From Chelatococcus reniformis (GTDB taxonomy: Bacteria; Pseudomonadota; Alphaproteobacteria; Rhizobiales; Beijerinckiaceae), in NCBI RefSeq assembly GCF_014640075.1, contig NZ_BMGG01000010.1, forward strand, positions 310,001 through 374,000: a stretch of DNA of 64,000 bases, read 5' to 3'. The position numbers and the translations under genes are program-made. Under the pieces are notes generated by a model. It worked only from the letters and a program-made list of their open reading frames with translations, did no database searches and had not been told where the DNA came from. Positions 9,337 through 18,362 of this stretch are shown here, in pieces (the stretch's first letter is position 1; every line of letters begins with the position of its first letter).

Positions 9337-10164
9337 ATGACTGAAATCGCTCATCGCACCGCCTTCATCACGGGAGGCGCCAATGGAATCGGCCTCGGCA
9401 TCGCTCGCTCCCTCGCGCGAGCAGGAGCGAAGCTCGCTCTGATCGATCTGGACTCCCTCGCGCTCGAGCGGGCGGCAGCGGAGCTGGGTCAGGTGACGGA
9501 GGTCGCCATTGCCGTCCTGGATGTCCGCGACCGTGCCGCCTATGCGCGCGTGGCGGACGACGTGGAGGCCAAGCTCGGGCCGGTATCGATCCTGGTGAAC
9601 AACGCGGGCGTTGCCGGTGGAGCCCCGGCCGACAGGCTCACTTATGAACTGTGGGACTGGGGCATGGGGATCAACCTGGGCGGCGTGATCAACGGCGTTC
9701 AGGCCTTCCTGCCACGGATCGTGGAGCGCGGCGGGGGTGGTCATATCGTCAATACGGCTTCTGGCGCGGGGCTGTACGCGACGGGGGGCGGAGTGCTCTA
9801 CGCCACGGCCAAATTCGCCGTGGTGGGCCTGAGCGAGGCGCTTGGCGTCGAGCTTGAAGACCAGAACATCGGGGTGACCGTATTGTGTCCCGGCCCCGTC
9901 GCGACGGACATCATCGCGCGGACGCGAGCAGCTCAGCCGAGGGTCACGAAGTCCATGTCCGCGGCGCAACGGAGCAATGCCTTTGCGAGACAGCAGGTGA
10001 TGACGGATTCCCTGGCGCAAGGCACACCGCCCGACGCCGTCGGCGACATGGTGCTGGCCGCGATACGCGAGAACCGCCTCTACGTTCATACCGACCGGTC
10101 CTCGATGGATCCGATCGCCGCGCGTACCGCGGCCCTGCTCGCCGCGATGCCGCCTGCGGCGTGA
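9337..10164 (+). CDS. short-chain dehydrogenase/reductase
   Basis: The 275-residue product is a classical SDR with a full set of motifs: nucleotide loop TGGANGIGLGIA at about residues 10-21, NNAGVAGG, the catalytic serine in NTASGAGLYA, and the YATAK Tyr/Lys pair. The tail after the catalytic region is longer than the minimum and has the NTVLCPGPV-like substrate-loop hinge. It probably oxidises a secondary alcohol or 3-hydroxyacyl intermediate. It lies between the crotonase and the MFS carrier genes and presumably works in the same catabolic route as the monooxygenase upstream. Confidence 0.88.
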   Translation: MTEIAHRTAFITGGANGIGLGIARSLARAGAKLALIDLDSLALERAAAELGQVTEVAIAVLDVRDRAAYARVADDVEAKLGPVSILVNNAGVAGGAPADRLTYELWDWGMGINLGGVINGVQAFLPRIVERGGGGHIVNTASGAGLYATGGGVLYATAKFAVVGLSEALGVELEDQNIGVTVLCPGPVATDIIARTRAAQPRVTKSMSAAQRSNAFARQQVMTDSLAQGTPPDAVGDMVLAAIRENRLYVHTDRSSMDPIAARTAALLAAMPPAA

Positions 10165-10344
10165 GCTGAGCCGACCCATCGGCCCCACGCCTGTCCGATC
10201 GGGCTGCCCGTGCCCCTCGTCCTCACCGAGAGGCGTGGATAGCCGCTTGCGCGGTCTATGAAACGCCGCAGCCCGCGCCAGAAGCTGACCAGAACAAACC
10301 TAAATATTCGGAAGACAAAGCGGCTTCCGAGGGAGGACGTGCGG

Positions 10345-11640
10345 ATGAGCAGCCAAGATCGCCCACTTGCCGGATTTGGTGCAGGCGCGCCCCGGCGGGT
10401 GAGAATCAGCACGCCAGCCTACGTGCTGGGCCTCCTGACCGCGGTGAGCTTCTTCAACTATCTCGATCGCATGGTGATTGCGATCCTGCTCGAACCGATC
10501 AAGCGGGAGCTCGGCCTCACAGATGCGCAGATGGGCCTGGTCGCCGGCTTTGCCTTCGCGATGCTCTACGCGGTGCTGGCGCTGCCGCTCGCGCGCATCG
10601 CGGATCGTCGGTCCCGCGTCACGCTCGTGTCGATCTGCCTTGCGATATGGAGCGCCATGACCGCCCTGACCGGGCTGGCGCGCAACTTTACTGAACTGTT
10701 CGTCGCCCGAGCGGCCGTAGGCGTCGGCGAGGCAGGCTGCGTGCCCGCCGCCCACTCGCTTCTGGGCGACCTGTTCCCGCGCGAGCGTCGGGCCTTTGCC
10801 ATCAGCATCTTCCAGGCGGGCGGAGTCCTTGGGCAAAGCGCAGGGTTGGCGCTCGCGGGCGCGGCCGCGCAACTCTGGGGGTGGCGAGCGGCCTTGGTGA
10901 TCGCGGGCCTGTTCGGCATTCCGCTGGCGCTCCTGATGTTCTTCACGGCGCGCGAACCGCCACGCGGCGAAGGTCATGCCCGTGCGTCGGCCGAATCCAC
11001 GCTGGCGACGCTGAAGGCGCTTGTGGCGCGGCCTCCTCTGGTTCATCTCGTCTTGGGCGTCGCCGTCGCCGCATTCGGCAGCTACGGAATTGTCCAATGG
11101 CTACCGGCCTTCTTCATCCGTAGCCACGGATTGACCCTGGCCGAGGTGGGGCTGTACAGCGGCGCGACCGGCGCCATCGGCGGCGTTCTGGGAACGATCT
11201 TCGGCGGCTATGCCCTGATACGCCTCGGGCCCCGCGATGTGCGGTGGGAGCTGTGGTGGCCGCTGCTCGTATTTGCGCTCTTTCCGCTGTTCATGCTGCC
11301 GTCTTTTTGGGTCGCCGATTGGAAGGTCGCCCTCGGGTTTCAGCTGATGGCATTCTTCATCGGCTCCTCCGGCGGAGGCGTCGCGCTGTCCGCGTTGCAG
11401 ACCTATGTCGAACCGCACCGGCGAGCGACCGCTGTCGCCATTCTGTTGCTGATGTCGTCGCTCCTCGGCCTCGGCCTCGGACCCGTCGCTGTGGGCGTGA
11501 TCAGCGATCGTCTCGCACCGAGCCTCGGGTCCGAAAGTTTACGCTACGCCCTGATGGCGACGACCTGCATGCCGATCTGGGCCGCAATCCATTTTTGGCT
11601 TGCCGCCCGCTCGAGCAAGCGTTGGAGCCTCCCGGCCTAA
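10345..11640 (+). CDS. MFS transporter, Spinster-like
   Basis: The 431-residue protein from the ATG at 10345 (preceded by GAGGGAGGA) has about twelve hydrophobic segments of the major facilitator superfamily. NYLDRMVIAIL in the first helix and the loop 2-3 motif ARIADRRSRVTL are typical of the Spinster-like/DHA-type group often annotated as sugar-phosphate or aromatic-acid relatives. It should move an organic solute across the inner membrane by proton symport or antiport. As the last gene after the crotonase and dehydrogenase it is a likely uptake or efflux carrier for the substrate of this pathway. The frame is open from 10258 but the earlier start lacks a ribosome-binding site. Confidence 0.87.
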   Translation: MSSQDRPLAGFGAGAPRRVRISTPAYVLGLLTAVSFFNYLDRMVIAILLEPIKRELGLTDAQMGLVAGFAFAMLYAVLALPLARIADRRSRVTLVSICLAIWSAMTALTGLARNFTELFVARAAVGVGEAGCVPAAHSLLGDLFPRERRAFAISIFQAGGVLGQSAGLALAGAAAQLWGWRAALVIAGLFGIPLALLMFFTAREPPRGEGHARASAESTLATLKALVARPPLVHLVLGVAVAAFGSYGIVQWLPAFFIRSHGLTLAEVGLYSGATGAIGGVLGTIFGGYALIRLGPRDVRWELWWPLLVFALFPLFMLPSFWVADWKVALGFQLMAFFIGSSGGGVALSALQTYVEPHRRATAVAILLLMSSLLGLGLGPVAVGVISDRLAPSLGSESLRYALMATTCMPIWAAIHFWLAARSSKRWSLPA

Positions 11641-12130
11641 CACGCAGCGAGCGGCCACAGACCAAGCAAGGCAATGGCGCGGTGAGACGTTCGGCGGATG
11701 GTTCGCGCACGGAGCGGGCAAATGTCGGGCGGGAGCCATGAGACGATCTCATGCCTTGCACTCGGTTCGCATTGGACCAAGCGCGGCCCGCCTTATATGA
11801 AGCGGAGAAGCGGCGGGATCGGCAGCCGACGTGCTGCCGCGCATACCGATGGCACCGCCTTGGCGCCAAAGGCCAAGTAAAAAATCAAGAGTGGAGGTAT
11901 CCTGTTGGATCTGCCGGCCGCGGCCGGGCGACCATCAAGGATACTCAAGAGGAAACGTAGCTGACAGATTTCGGTGCGAAATCCGCTGCGAGGGGGAATG
12001 ATCATGGGGCCTCTACCTTGCTCGAAGGGCGTGGCGCACGGCTTGCCGTTGTCGCGCCCGCCAGCCCTGGTCGAAGGGCGCTGCGTCGGGCTCGAACGGG
12101 AGGCGCTTTGGTGCGCTTGCCGCGCTTCAC
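11641..12130. other. gene-free stretch
   Basis: About 490 bases after the MFS gene with no supported coding region on either strand. Several short open frames exist, but none has a ribosome-binding site, codon-position pattern or recognisable product. No terminator with a U-run is visible. Confidence 0.6.
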
Positions 12131-12234
12131 TAGAGCATTTCCGCGCTTCTTCGAACCGCCGAAATGCTCTATCTGTTTGTTTTGTCGCGTTTTCTTCACG
12201 CGAACCGGCGTCCACTTCGCTCGAAAACGCTCTA
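12131..12234. repeat. dispersed palindromic repeat, long form, copy 1
   Basis: A 104-base element bounded by imperfect terminal inverted repeats (TAGAGCATTT... and ...AAACGCTCTA), with the internal core TTCACGCGAACCGGCGTCCA. A second copy of very similar sequence is at 57964-58068. Elements of this type are scattered in hundreds of copies between genes of many Hyphomicrobiales. It ends 13 bases before the ATG of the resolvase-like gene, so it may lie in that gene's leader. Confidence 0.85.
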
Positions 12235-12247
12235 AAGTCCGGCGGCC

Positions 12248-12922
12248 ATGTATAGGCCCGGGCGCAACGGGCGTACGGTCGGCTACCTTGCGGCAGAGAC
12301 CAAGGAGCAAGCAGCCGAGAAAATGACGCGCCTCGATGCCGAGGGCTGCGCGGACATCGTGCTTTCGCTGGGCCTCGAGACCGGCAACGGTGGCCTGAGC
12401 AAGCTCGTCAATGAACTCCAGCCCGGCGATAGGCTCGTAGTCCCGAGCTTGGCCTCGCTGGGCTTGGACGCCCAGGGCATTGTGCGGCTGATATCGCGAC
12501 TTTATCGGGACTCCATACAATTTGCAGCGGTGGAAGACAACGTGTCGTCCGCTACGATCGGCCAGTTTTGCCTCAAGTTGAACAAAGTGGCCATCGGCTC
12601 GTCTACCGGGGTGAGCGGAAGGAGGAGGACGGTACCGGGAATCGAGGCGCGTGCGAAGCAGGGGCGGCCGGCCAAACTTACGACTGAGTTGCTTTACACG
12701 ATACTTATCCTCAGCCAGTCAAATACGCTTGCCGAAATCTCCAGGGCGGTCGGCCTCAGTAAATCGACCGTCTGGCGTTGCCTGCGCCAGCACCGCGCTG
12801 CGAGTGGCGACGTCCGCCGGGCCCGGCTCCCGAGCGAATCCACCACCGGCGAGACCGAAACCACGCGCAGCGCCGCGACAGTCCAAGACAAGTTGTCGAT
12901 TGCCGATCCGCTTCGAGTCTAG
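12248..12922 (+). CDS. resolvase-like protein without catalytic residues, with C-terminal HTH
   Basis: The 224-residue protein has the outline of a serine recombinase N-terminal domain: a first strand TVGYLAAETKEQ, the LQPGDRLVV strand, and the segment PSLASLGLDAQGIVRLISRL that matches the long active-site helix region. However, the usual YxRVS nucleophile motif reads YLAAET, and the LDRLxRS arginines read SLASLGL, so the serine and arginines needed for DNA cleavage are gone. The C-terminal part (about 140-185, GRPAKL, then SNTLAEISRAVGLSKSTVWR) is a resolvase-type helix-turn-helix. It probably binds DNA without recombining it. No target inverted repeats or partner mobile genes adjoin it. The start follows a dispersed repeat and has no strong ribosome-binding site. 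Confidence 0.7.
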   Translation: MYRPGRNGRTVGYLAAETKEQAAEKMTRLDAEGCADIVLSLGLETGNGGLSKLVNELQPGDRLVVPSLASLGLDAQGIVRLISRLYRDSIQFAAVEDNVSSATIGQFCLKLNKVAIGSSTGVSGRRRTVPGIEARAKQGRPAKLTTELLYTILILSQSNTLAEISRAVGLSKSTVWRCLRQHRAASGDVRRARLPSESTTGETETTRSAATVQDKLSIADPLRV

Positions 12923-13034
12923 AACGTCTATCTCTGCGTAGCTACGAGCCGCAGAGTAGCATAGACGGGCGCTCGTCCAATTCGATCTCTTGCGCTGCGA
13001 TCGCGTCGGACGTGACACGATGGTGACGCTCTTC

Positions 13035-13110
13035 GTTTCAAAACGTACATTGAATTATGAATACTTGATCATCTGATAATATAATAAGAAATTATGGCGT
13101 GTGTGCGCCG
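13035..13110 (+). promoter_or_regulatory. AT-rich promoter region of the porin gene
   Basis: This short stretch is strikingly AT-rich against the GC-rich surroundings and includes a perfect TATAAT (13080-13085). A matching -35 at the usual spacing is not evident. It lies about 120 bases before the porin ATG, consistent with a strong promoter and a leader of about 110 bases. The ribosome-binding site GGAGGAA is at 13194-13200. Confidence 0.45.
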
Positions 13111-13203
13111 TCATATTCTCAGCTCGGAAGTATTTGAGATGAGTCGGTGAGCGCTGCGGGCCGCGCGGGTCGAGCCGCGCCAAATATGTCTTCGGAGGAA
13201 AAA

Positions 13204-14874
13204 ATGCAGCCTTATAGAAGTCTACTGCTGGGGTCATGTATGGCCCTGATGTCAATGCCGGCAGCGCTTGCGGCCGATCTTCCCATGACGAAGGCGGCGC
13301 CGGTCGAGTACGTGAAGGTCTGCGCGGTGCATGGCGTCGGCTTCTTCTACATCCCGGGCACCGACACTTGCATCAAGATCGGTGGCCGTGCCCAGTTCCA
13401 ATACGAGTTTGCTCAGTATCGTTCGCTGAATCTTGCCGATCGATCCAACTTCATCGGTGCCGGCCGTATCCAGGTGGACGCCCGCACGTCCACCGCCTGG
13501 GGCACGCTGCGCACCTTCGTCCGCTTCGACATGGCCAGCCGTACCGGCCAGCAGCATGGCGCCTCCGGCACACTGCGCAGCTGGGGCCCGTTTGCATTCA
13601 ACGCCACGGGCATCGACACCTACAACCGCGCCTACAAGTTCGTGGACGTCGACAAGGCCTTCATTCAGTTCGCCGGTCTCACCGCCGGTCGCGCGTCGTC
13701 ATTCTATGATTTCTACGTGACCGACGTCGAGCTGACGAACTTCTCGATCGCATCGAACGTCTTCTCCACCAACCTGCTCGCCTATACCTATCACTTCGGC
13801 CATGGCTGGAGCGCCACGGTGTCGGCGGAAGACCCGTCGTTCCGCCGCAACCCGTTGTTCTCGGCCAATCCGCAGAGCGTCGTCCCGGGTGCCAATCTCA
13901 CCTTCGGCCAGCCGAACGCCGGCTCGATCGACCCGGTTCTCCAAGGCCTGTGCGCCGCTGGCGTCAATGGCTGCACCTACGGCTCTCCTGTGTATCTCTT
14001 CAACGCCGCCGGTCAGCGGACGGGCTACGCCTTCGTCGACATCGCCCAGCGCCAGCAGCTGCCCGACTTCGTCGCCAACCTGCGCGTCGACCAGAGCTGG
14101 GGCTCGGCCCAGATCTCGGCCGCCGTCCACCAGGTGTCCATCGGCGGCTACAACAACCTCGGCGTCTACAACAACGCCGGTGTTGCGGTCCCGCCGGCGG
14201 CGGTGGCGGCGGGGGGCCTCTACCCCCAGCGGCCCGAGGCGGCGTATGGCTACGGCATCCAGGCCGGCGTGAAGTTCAAGCTGCCGTTCCTGGCGCCGGG
14301 CGACGCGCTGTGGCTGCAGGCGGCGTATGCGCGCGGCGCCATGTCCTACACCGGCGTCTCCGTCCCGATCGGCACCGAGAGCCCGATCGAGGCGGGACCG
14401 GGCGGCGGCGCCCGCTTCTTCGCGTACAAGGTGGATGGCTATGTCGATCCCAACAGCGGCGATATCAAGCTGACGCGGTCGTGGTCGATGGCCGCCGCCT
14501 TTCTGCACTATTGGGCACCGCAGTGGCGGTCGGGCTTCGTCTTCACCTATGGCGAGCTGCAGTATCCCGGTTCGGCCCGCACCGCCGGCCCGCTCGGCAA
14601 CCTCTATGCGAATTCGGCCGGCGTCGTGACCCCAGCCTCGCTGGCTGCCGGTTCCACCAACGTCGCCTTCAAGAGCTTCAACGAGATGGTGACCGTCGCC
14701 AACCTGGTCTGGTCGCCGGTCAAGGACCTCGATATCGGCGTCGAGGTGGCGTACCAGCGCGTCGACCCGAGGGGCCGGGTGGTCGACAACAACAAGTACG
14801 GCGCCTTGACGGGCAAGACCGTCAGCTTCGACGACAACTGGCTGACACGCTTCCGCGTCGATCGCACCTTCTGA
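13204..14874 (+). CDS. outer-membrane porin, Porin_2 family
   Basis: A 556-residue outer-membrane beta-barrel that lets small solutes diffuse passively. The ATG at 13204 follows GGAGGAA and starts a signal peptide ending ...PAALAADLP. The mature N-terminus has the Porin_2 signature with a cysteine pair: VCAVHGVGFFYIPGTDTC, IKIGGRAQFQYEF. It ends in ...RVDRTF, with the terminal phenylalanine expected for barrel insertion. It is somewhat longer than common family members, with insertions in the loop region around 230-300. It stands alone, with an AT-rich promoter and a downstream hairpin, which suggests high expression. Confidence 0.93.
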   Translation: MQPYRSLLLGSCMALMSMPAALAADLPMTKAAPVEYVKVCAVHGVGFFYIPGTDTCIKIGGRAQFQYEFAQYRSLNLADRSNFIGAGRIQVDARTSTAWGTLRTFVRFDMASRTGQQHGASGTLRSWGPFAFNATGIDTYNRAYKFVDVDKAFIQFAGLTAGRASSFYDFYVTDVELTNFSIASNVFSTNLLAYTYHFGHGWSATVSAEDPSFRRNPLFSANPQSVVPGANLTFGQPNAGSIDPVLQGLCAAGVNGCTYGSPVYLFNAAGQRTGYAFVDIAQRQQLPDFVANLRVDQSWGSAQISAAVHQVSIGGYNNLGVYNNAGVAVPPAAVAAGGLYPQRPEAAYGYGIQAGVKFKLPFLAPGDALWLQAAYARGAMSYTGVSVPIGTESPIEAGPGGGARFFAYKVDGYVDPNSGDIKLTRSWSMAAAFLHYWAPQWRSGFVFTYGELQYPGSARTAGPLGNLYANSAGVVTPASLAAGSTNVAFKSFNEMVTVANLVWSPVKDLDIGVEVAYQRVDPRGRVVDNNKYGALTGKTVSFDDNWLTRFRVDRTF

Positions 14875-14891
14875 GTGCAGGGGACCGGCCT

Positions 14892-14921
14892 CCTGCGATT
14901 GGGTTGGGCACCAATCGCAGG
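14892..14921 (+). terminator. hairpin after the porin gene
   Basis: A perfect 11-base-pair stem (CCTGCGATTGG / CCAATCGCAGG) with an eight-base loop starts 17 bases after the porin stop. There is no U-run, so it may serve as an mRNA 3' stabiliser or a weak terminator. Confidence 0.6.
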
Positions 14922-15327
14922 GTACGTACACCCCCGGTGTCGGCCGGCGGAGCGCGCCTTCACGGCCGCGCCGACCCACAGACAGGGCCGTTCGCTTTCG
15001 ATTGGCCGCTCTTGGCGCGTGCTTTGATGAAATCGTCGACGCGCCGACTGGCCGGCGAGGTGCGCATCCCGGCGATCAGCACCATTCATGCCCCGCGTCC
15101 CGGCGATCGTGATCACCACCGACGTCGTACCTCGATGCCGTCCAGTCCGGCGTTGGCGATCGATGATTTGTCGCTGCGGCGCAGGCGTGAACATATCAGT
15201 CGCAAAGTCGCGAGTGCGGACGAAAGCGCGCTTTGGGCAGAGGTGTTTTGACCGGGGCTCCCCACTGCACCGTACATTTCAGATCAACTGTCCGCATGAT
15301 CAAGGCCCTATATGCTATCTCGCAATC
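14922..15327. other. gene-free stretch
   Basis: About 400 bases between the porin hairpin and the next gene. The downstream frame is open back to 15088, but the first plausible start is at 15328. I see no repeat, RNA gene or clear promoter. Confidence 0.5.
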
Positions 15328-16698
15328 ATGGATGATAAACTCATTCAGTCTCTGCTTGAGGCTCCGCTCCATCGCTTCCAGCCCCGCGACTGGTCGGAAT
15401 GGTATGTGCGCGTTGCAGGCCTGCTGGAATTGGACGACGCAGCGGTCCGCGCGTCAGCGGTCGAGCGGCTATCCATGGCAGCGTTCTGGGCTGAACACTC
15501 GCCTCCGCTAGGAGCGCCGGGCGTGTCGACCGATACGAAGCGGCAGCGCGCCGTTTGGCTGACCGGCGTAGTGGACCGGGCGAGCTGTCACCATTCCGAT
15601 GTGACGCTCGTCTTCGTAGACCAGTTGCGCCACAAGGGTGACGGTCCGCCGTTTCCCGAGGTCCTCGTGCCTTGGCTGCGGGACCTTCGCGATCGGTGTC
15701 CGGCCGGCGTGCCGCTCGATCGAATTGAAGGGGCTATCGTGCTCATCGGCGGCCTTGAACCGTGGGAAGGTTCGCGCCTGCCTCCGATCCTCGATCATTC
15801 GTCCGACTATGTGCGGGCATGCGCCGCCCATATGCTGGGCAGAGCCGGTCACGGCGAAAGCGACGACGACCATGAGGGGCTCTATGACGCTGACTTCATC
15901 GCCGAACTGACCACGAAAGAGCTGGCCCGGCCGGGCATCGCTGGCCCCTACTGGTCGGCGACAGGCCTGATGCAATCCGATTTCAGCCAACTTGGCTTCG
16001 ATCCGACCGAATGGATGCTCGGGATCATTGAGCGGCGCAACGGCCTCGAGCCAGTCAGCCTGCCATTCAACGGCATTGACTTCCACATCCACGAACTGGC
16101 GGCTGGCGATCCCCGAGCGGTACGCCGACTGATCGAGGCAGATCGTGCCGATCTCGCCATCATGACGGCGACGGAAATCCGGGACGAGGTCGCGGGCATG
16201 ACCCCGATCTTATGCGAGATGGCAGATCACGCCGATCTTCGCTTCGCCGTCCCGGCCCAAATCCATCTCGCGAAATATCACGGAATGCTTCATCCGCGCG
16301 CCGATCCGGAGCGTATCCGGTATCTGCCCGGCTGGCGTGATGATGCGCGGGTCTTCGCAATCCGCTATGGCGAGTCGGATCGGTTCCCGGACCAGGCGGT
16401 GATCTTTCCTGGCCGCAATGCAGCTTTCGACGAGGCCCAGGCTGAGGCGATTGTCGACATGGCTTTGCCACCAGACCGTCGCGGTGAACTCGCGAGGCAC
16501 TATCTGGAATCCTACGATGCAGACCCGGCGCCTTATCGCCTCGGCTGTGACGAACTGCGCAGCTACGTTTCGGGGGCGCATGTCGCACGGATCGGCGCAA
16601 TCGAGCAGCCGGGGTGGAGGCGCATAGAAATATCGGCCGGCCGCTTGGCTGACCGTTGGGGTCCCTGGAGCTGGAGCGAGAGTACTGGCTCGATCTGA
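15328..16698 (+). CDS. unrecognised protein, 456 residues
   Basis: I do not recognise this protein. From the ATG at 15328 it has 456 residues, is acidic and soluble, with no signal peptide or membrane segment. The N-terminal half contains helical, leucine/alanine-rich stretches (ELDDAAVRASAVERLSMAAF; SDYVRACAAHMLGRAGH) that look like HEAT-type repeats. The C-terminal half has conserved-looking polar segments (GIDFHIHELAAGDPRAVRRL; GCDELRSY) and ends WGPWSWSESTGSI. The open frame extends upstream to 15088 but without a better start. Codon use looks native. It stands alone between the porin and tRNA-Arg. Confidence 0.7.
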   Translation: MDDKLIQSLLEAPLHRFQPRDWSEWYVRVAGLLELDDAAVRASAVERLSMAAFWAEHSPPLGAPGVSTDTKRQRAVWLTGVVDRASCHHSDVTLVFVDQLRHKGDGPPFPEVLVPWLRDLRDRCPAGVPLDRIEGAIVLIGGLEPWEGSRLPPILDHSSDYVRACAAHMLGRAGHGESDDDHEGLYDADFIAELTTKELARPGIAGPYWSATGLMQSDFSQLGFDPTEWMLGIIERRNGLEPVSLPFNGIDFHIHELAAGDPRAVRRLIEADRADLAIMTATEIRDEVAGMTPILCEMADHADLRFAVPAQIHLAKYHGMLHPRADPERIRYLPGWRDDARVFAIRYGESDRFPDQAVIFPGRNAAFDEAQAEAIVDMALPPDRRGELARHYLESYDADPAPYRLGCDELRSYVSGAHVARIGAIEQPGWRRIEISAGRLADRWGPWSWSESTGSI

Positions 16699-16876
16699 GG
16701 GAGCGGTACTGTTTCGAATTCCCAACCCCAACCTTGGCGGGGTCGGCAACCCGAAACGGCGCCAAGCGGGCTTGATCCCGAGCGGTTGGGGGGCTATCCG
16801 CAGTCAAAACCCGTACCAATTCGCCGCTCTCGCACGGCGTTGTGGTGCTAAGCCATTAAAAAGACTGGGAAAAGAC

Positions 16877-16953
16877 TGGCGCGCCCGAAAGGATTCGAAC
16901 CTCTGACCCCCAGATTCGTAGTCTGGTGCTCTATCCAGCTGAGCTACGGGCGC
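16877..16953 (-). tRNA. tRNA-Arg (ACG anticodon)
   Basis: On the minus strand the segment folds into a full cloverleaf: acceptor GCGCCCG pairing with CGGGCGC, D arm AGCTCAGCTGGATAGAGC, anticodon stem CCAGA/TCTGG with loop CTACGAA (anticodon ACG), and T arm with GGTTCGAATCC. The 3' CCA is encoded (16877-16879), after discriminator G. ACG is read as ICG after deamination and serves the CGN arginine codons. Confidence 0.96.
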
Positions 16954-17304
16954 CGACGGCGGGCAGATGGCCCGCGGTCAAGGCGCGTCCAATACGGGAT
17001 CGGCCGCGCCTTTGCAAGCCTCAAGCGATGATGCCTGTGGATGATGGCGACGAGGCGAGCGGGATGCCTGCGCCGCAACGGCGGCGGTGGGCTTCCGGCT
17101 GCGTTTCCCTGCACGGCTTGTCGGTTGCACGCTCCCGCCCCCTTCCGTCGGAGCGCGGTCATCCCATATGATACATGCGCGGACCTAGCATGTCCGGACG
17201 GCATACGCCGGTTTGCGGCCGGGCATCTCCGATACGGGACGATGCCGGGCCGACCCGCATGCCGGCCCGGGCCGTGACACCGATCCGCGGGAGGGGAACC
17301 TGAA
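16954..17304. other. gene-free stretch upstream of tRNA-Arg and the Tim44-like gene
   Basis: About 350 bases that must carry the tRNA promoter (minus strand) and the promoter of the next gene (plus strand). No coding region is supported and no clear promoter elements stand out. GGGAGGGG before 17305 is the ribosome-binding site of the Tim44-like gene. Confidence 0.5.
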
Positions 17305-18303
17305 ATGCCGTCTTTCTTGTCTCGTGCGGGCCGCATCGTCTTGGCGTCCGCCCTGGCAGCCAGTCTCGCCGTCAGCGTCGCAGATGCCCGTCCGTCCTCG
17401 GGCGGCAGCCGCGGCTCCAAAACCTTTTCGACGCCGCCGTCAACGCAGACGGCGCCCGGTGCCGCTCAACCGTTGCAGCGCTCGCAGACCCAGCCGGGCT
17501 ACCAGAACGGCGGCATGGCAGGTGCTGCCCAGCAGGCGCAGCGCTCGCGCTTCGGCTTTGGTGGCGGTCTGATGGCCGGCCTGCTCGGGGCCGGCCTGTT
17601 CGGCCTGCTGGCCGGCAACGGCCTGTTCGGCGGCCTCGCCGGCATTGCCTCGTTCCTGGGGCTGCTGCTGCAGGTGGGCCTGATCGTCGGCCTGGTGATG
17701 TTGGCGCTGCGCTTCTTCCGGCGCCGTTCCGAGCCCGCCCTTGCGGGCGCCGGGCCGAACCTGCGCCAGGGCATGGGACCTGCGGGCCCGGGTGGCCTCG
17801 CCGGTCTGAGCGGTCTTGGCGGAGGTACGGGCGGTGCTGCCCCAGGCGGCATGGCGCGCCCCGGCGCGGCCCAGCCTGCGCCGACGCGCAGCGACACCGT
17901 GGGCATCGGTCCCGATGACTACGGCGCCTTCGAGCGCCTCCTGGGCGAATTGCAGACGTCCTACGGCCGCGAGGACGCCGATGCCCTGCGCCGCATCACC
18001 ACGCCGGAGATGTTCGGCTACCTCAGCGAGGAACTGGCCGAGAACGCCCGCCGCGGCGTGGTCAACACGGTAACCGAGCCGCGGCTGCTGCAGGGCGACC
18101 TGGCCGAAGCGTGGCGCGAGGGGCCGACCGACTACGCCACCGTGGCTCTGCGCTTCTCGATCAAGGACGCGACCGTCGAACGGGCCAGCGGCCGCGTCGT
18201 CGGGGGCGACCCGAACGTTCCGAGCGAGGCGGTGGAGCTGTGGACGTTCCGCCGCGACAACCGCGGTCCCTGGATCCTGTCGGCGATCCAGCAGGCCGGC
18301 TGA
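17305..18303 (+). CDS. Tim44-like domain membrane protein
   Basis: The 332-residue protein begins with a signal peptide (to about 28, ...SVADA), then a low-complexity Ser/Pro/Gln linker, a long glycine-rich hydrophobic section (about 90-135; LMAGLLGAGLFGLLAGNGLF) with one or two membrane helices ending LALRFFRRR, a second Gly/Ala/Pro linker, and a C-terminal Tim44-like domain from about 205 (FERLLGELQTSYGREDADAL). Alphaproteobacterial Tim44-like proteins are inner-membrane anchored. Bacterial ones are thought to take part in membrane protein handling, but the role is not settled. A textbook terminator follows. Confidence 0.85.
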   Translation: MPSFLSRAGRIVLASALAASLAVSVADARPSSGGSRGSKTFSTPPSTQTAPGAAQPLQRSQTQPGYQNGGMAGAAQQAQRSRFGFGGGLMAGLLGAGLFGLLAGNGLFGGLAGIASFLGLLLQVGLIVGLVMLALRFFRRRSEPALAGAGPNLRQGMGPAGPGGLAGLSGLGGGTGGAAPGGMARPGAAQPAPTRSDTVGIGPDDYGAFERLLGELQTSYGREDADALRRITTPEMFGYLSEELAENARRGVVNTVTEPRLLQGDLAEAWREGPTDYATVALRFSIKDATVERASGRVVGGDPNVPSEAVELWTFRRDNRGPWILSAIQQAG

Positions 18304-18327
18304 CGCCGCTCCGCTCACGCGCGAATG

Positions 18328-18362
18328 AAGGGCCGGCATGGTTCGCCATGCCGGCCCTTTTT
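18328..18362 (+). terminator. rho-independent terminator
   Basis: A 12-base-pair GC-rich stem (GGGCCGGCATGG / CCATGCCGGCCC) closed by a TTCG tetraloop and followed by TTTTT, 26 bases after the Tim44-like gene. This is the clearest intrinsic terminator in the window. Confidence 0.95.

Noticed and set aside
11698-11880. Short ORF in the gap after the MFS gene
   Set aside because: No ribosome-binding site, Arg-rich random composition, no recognisable product.
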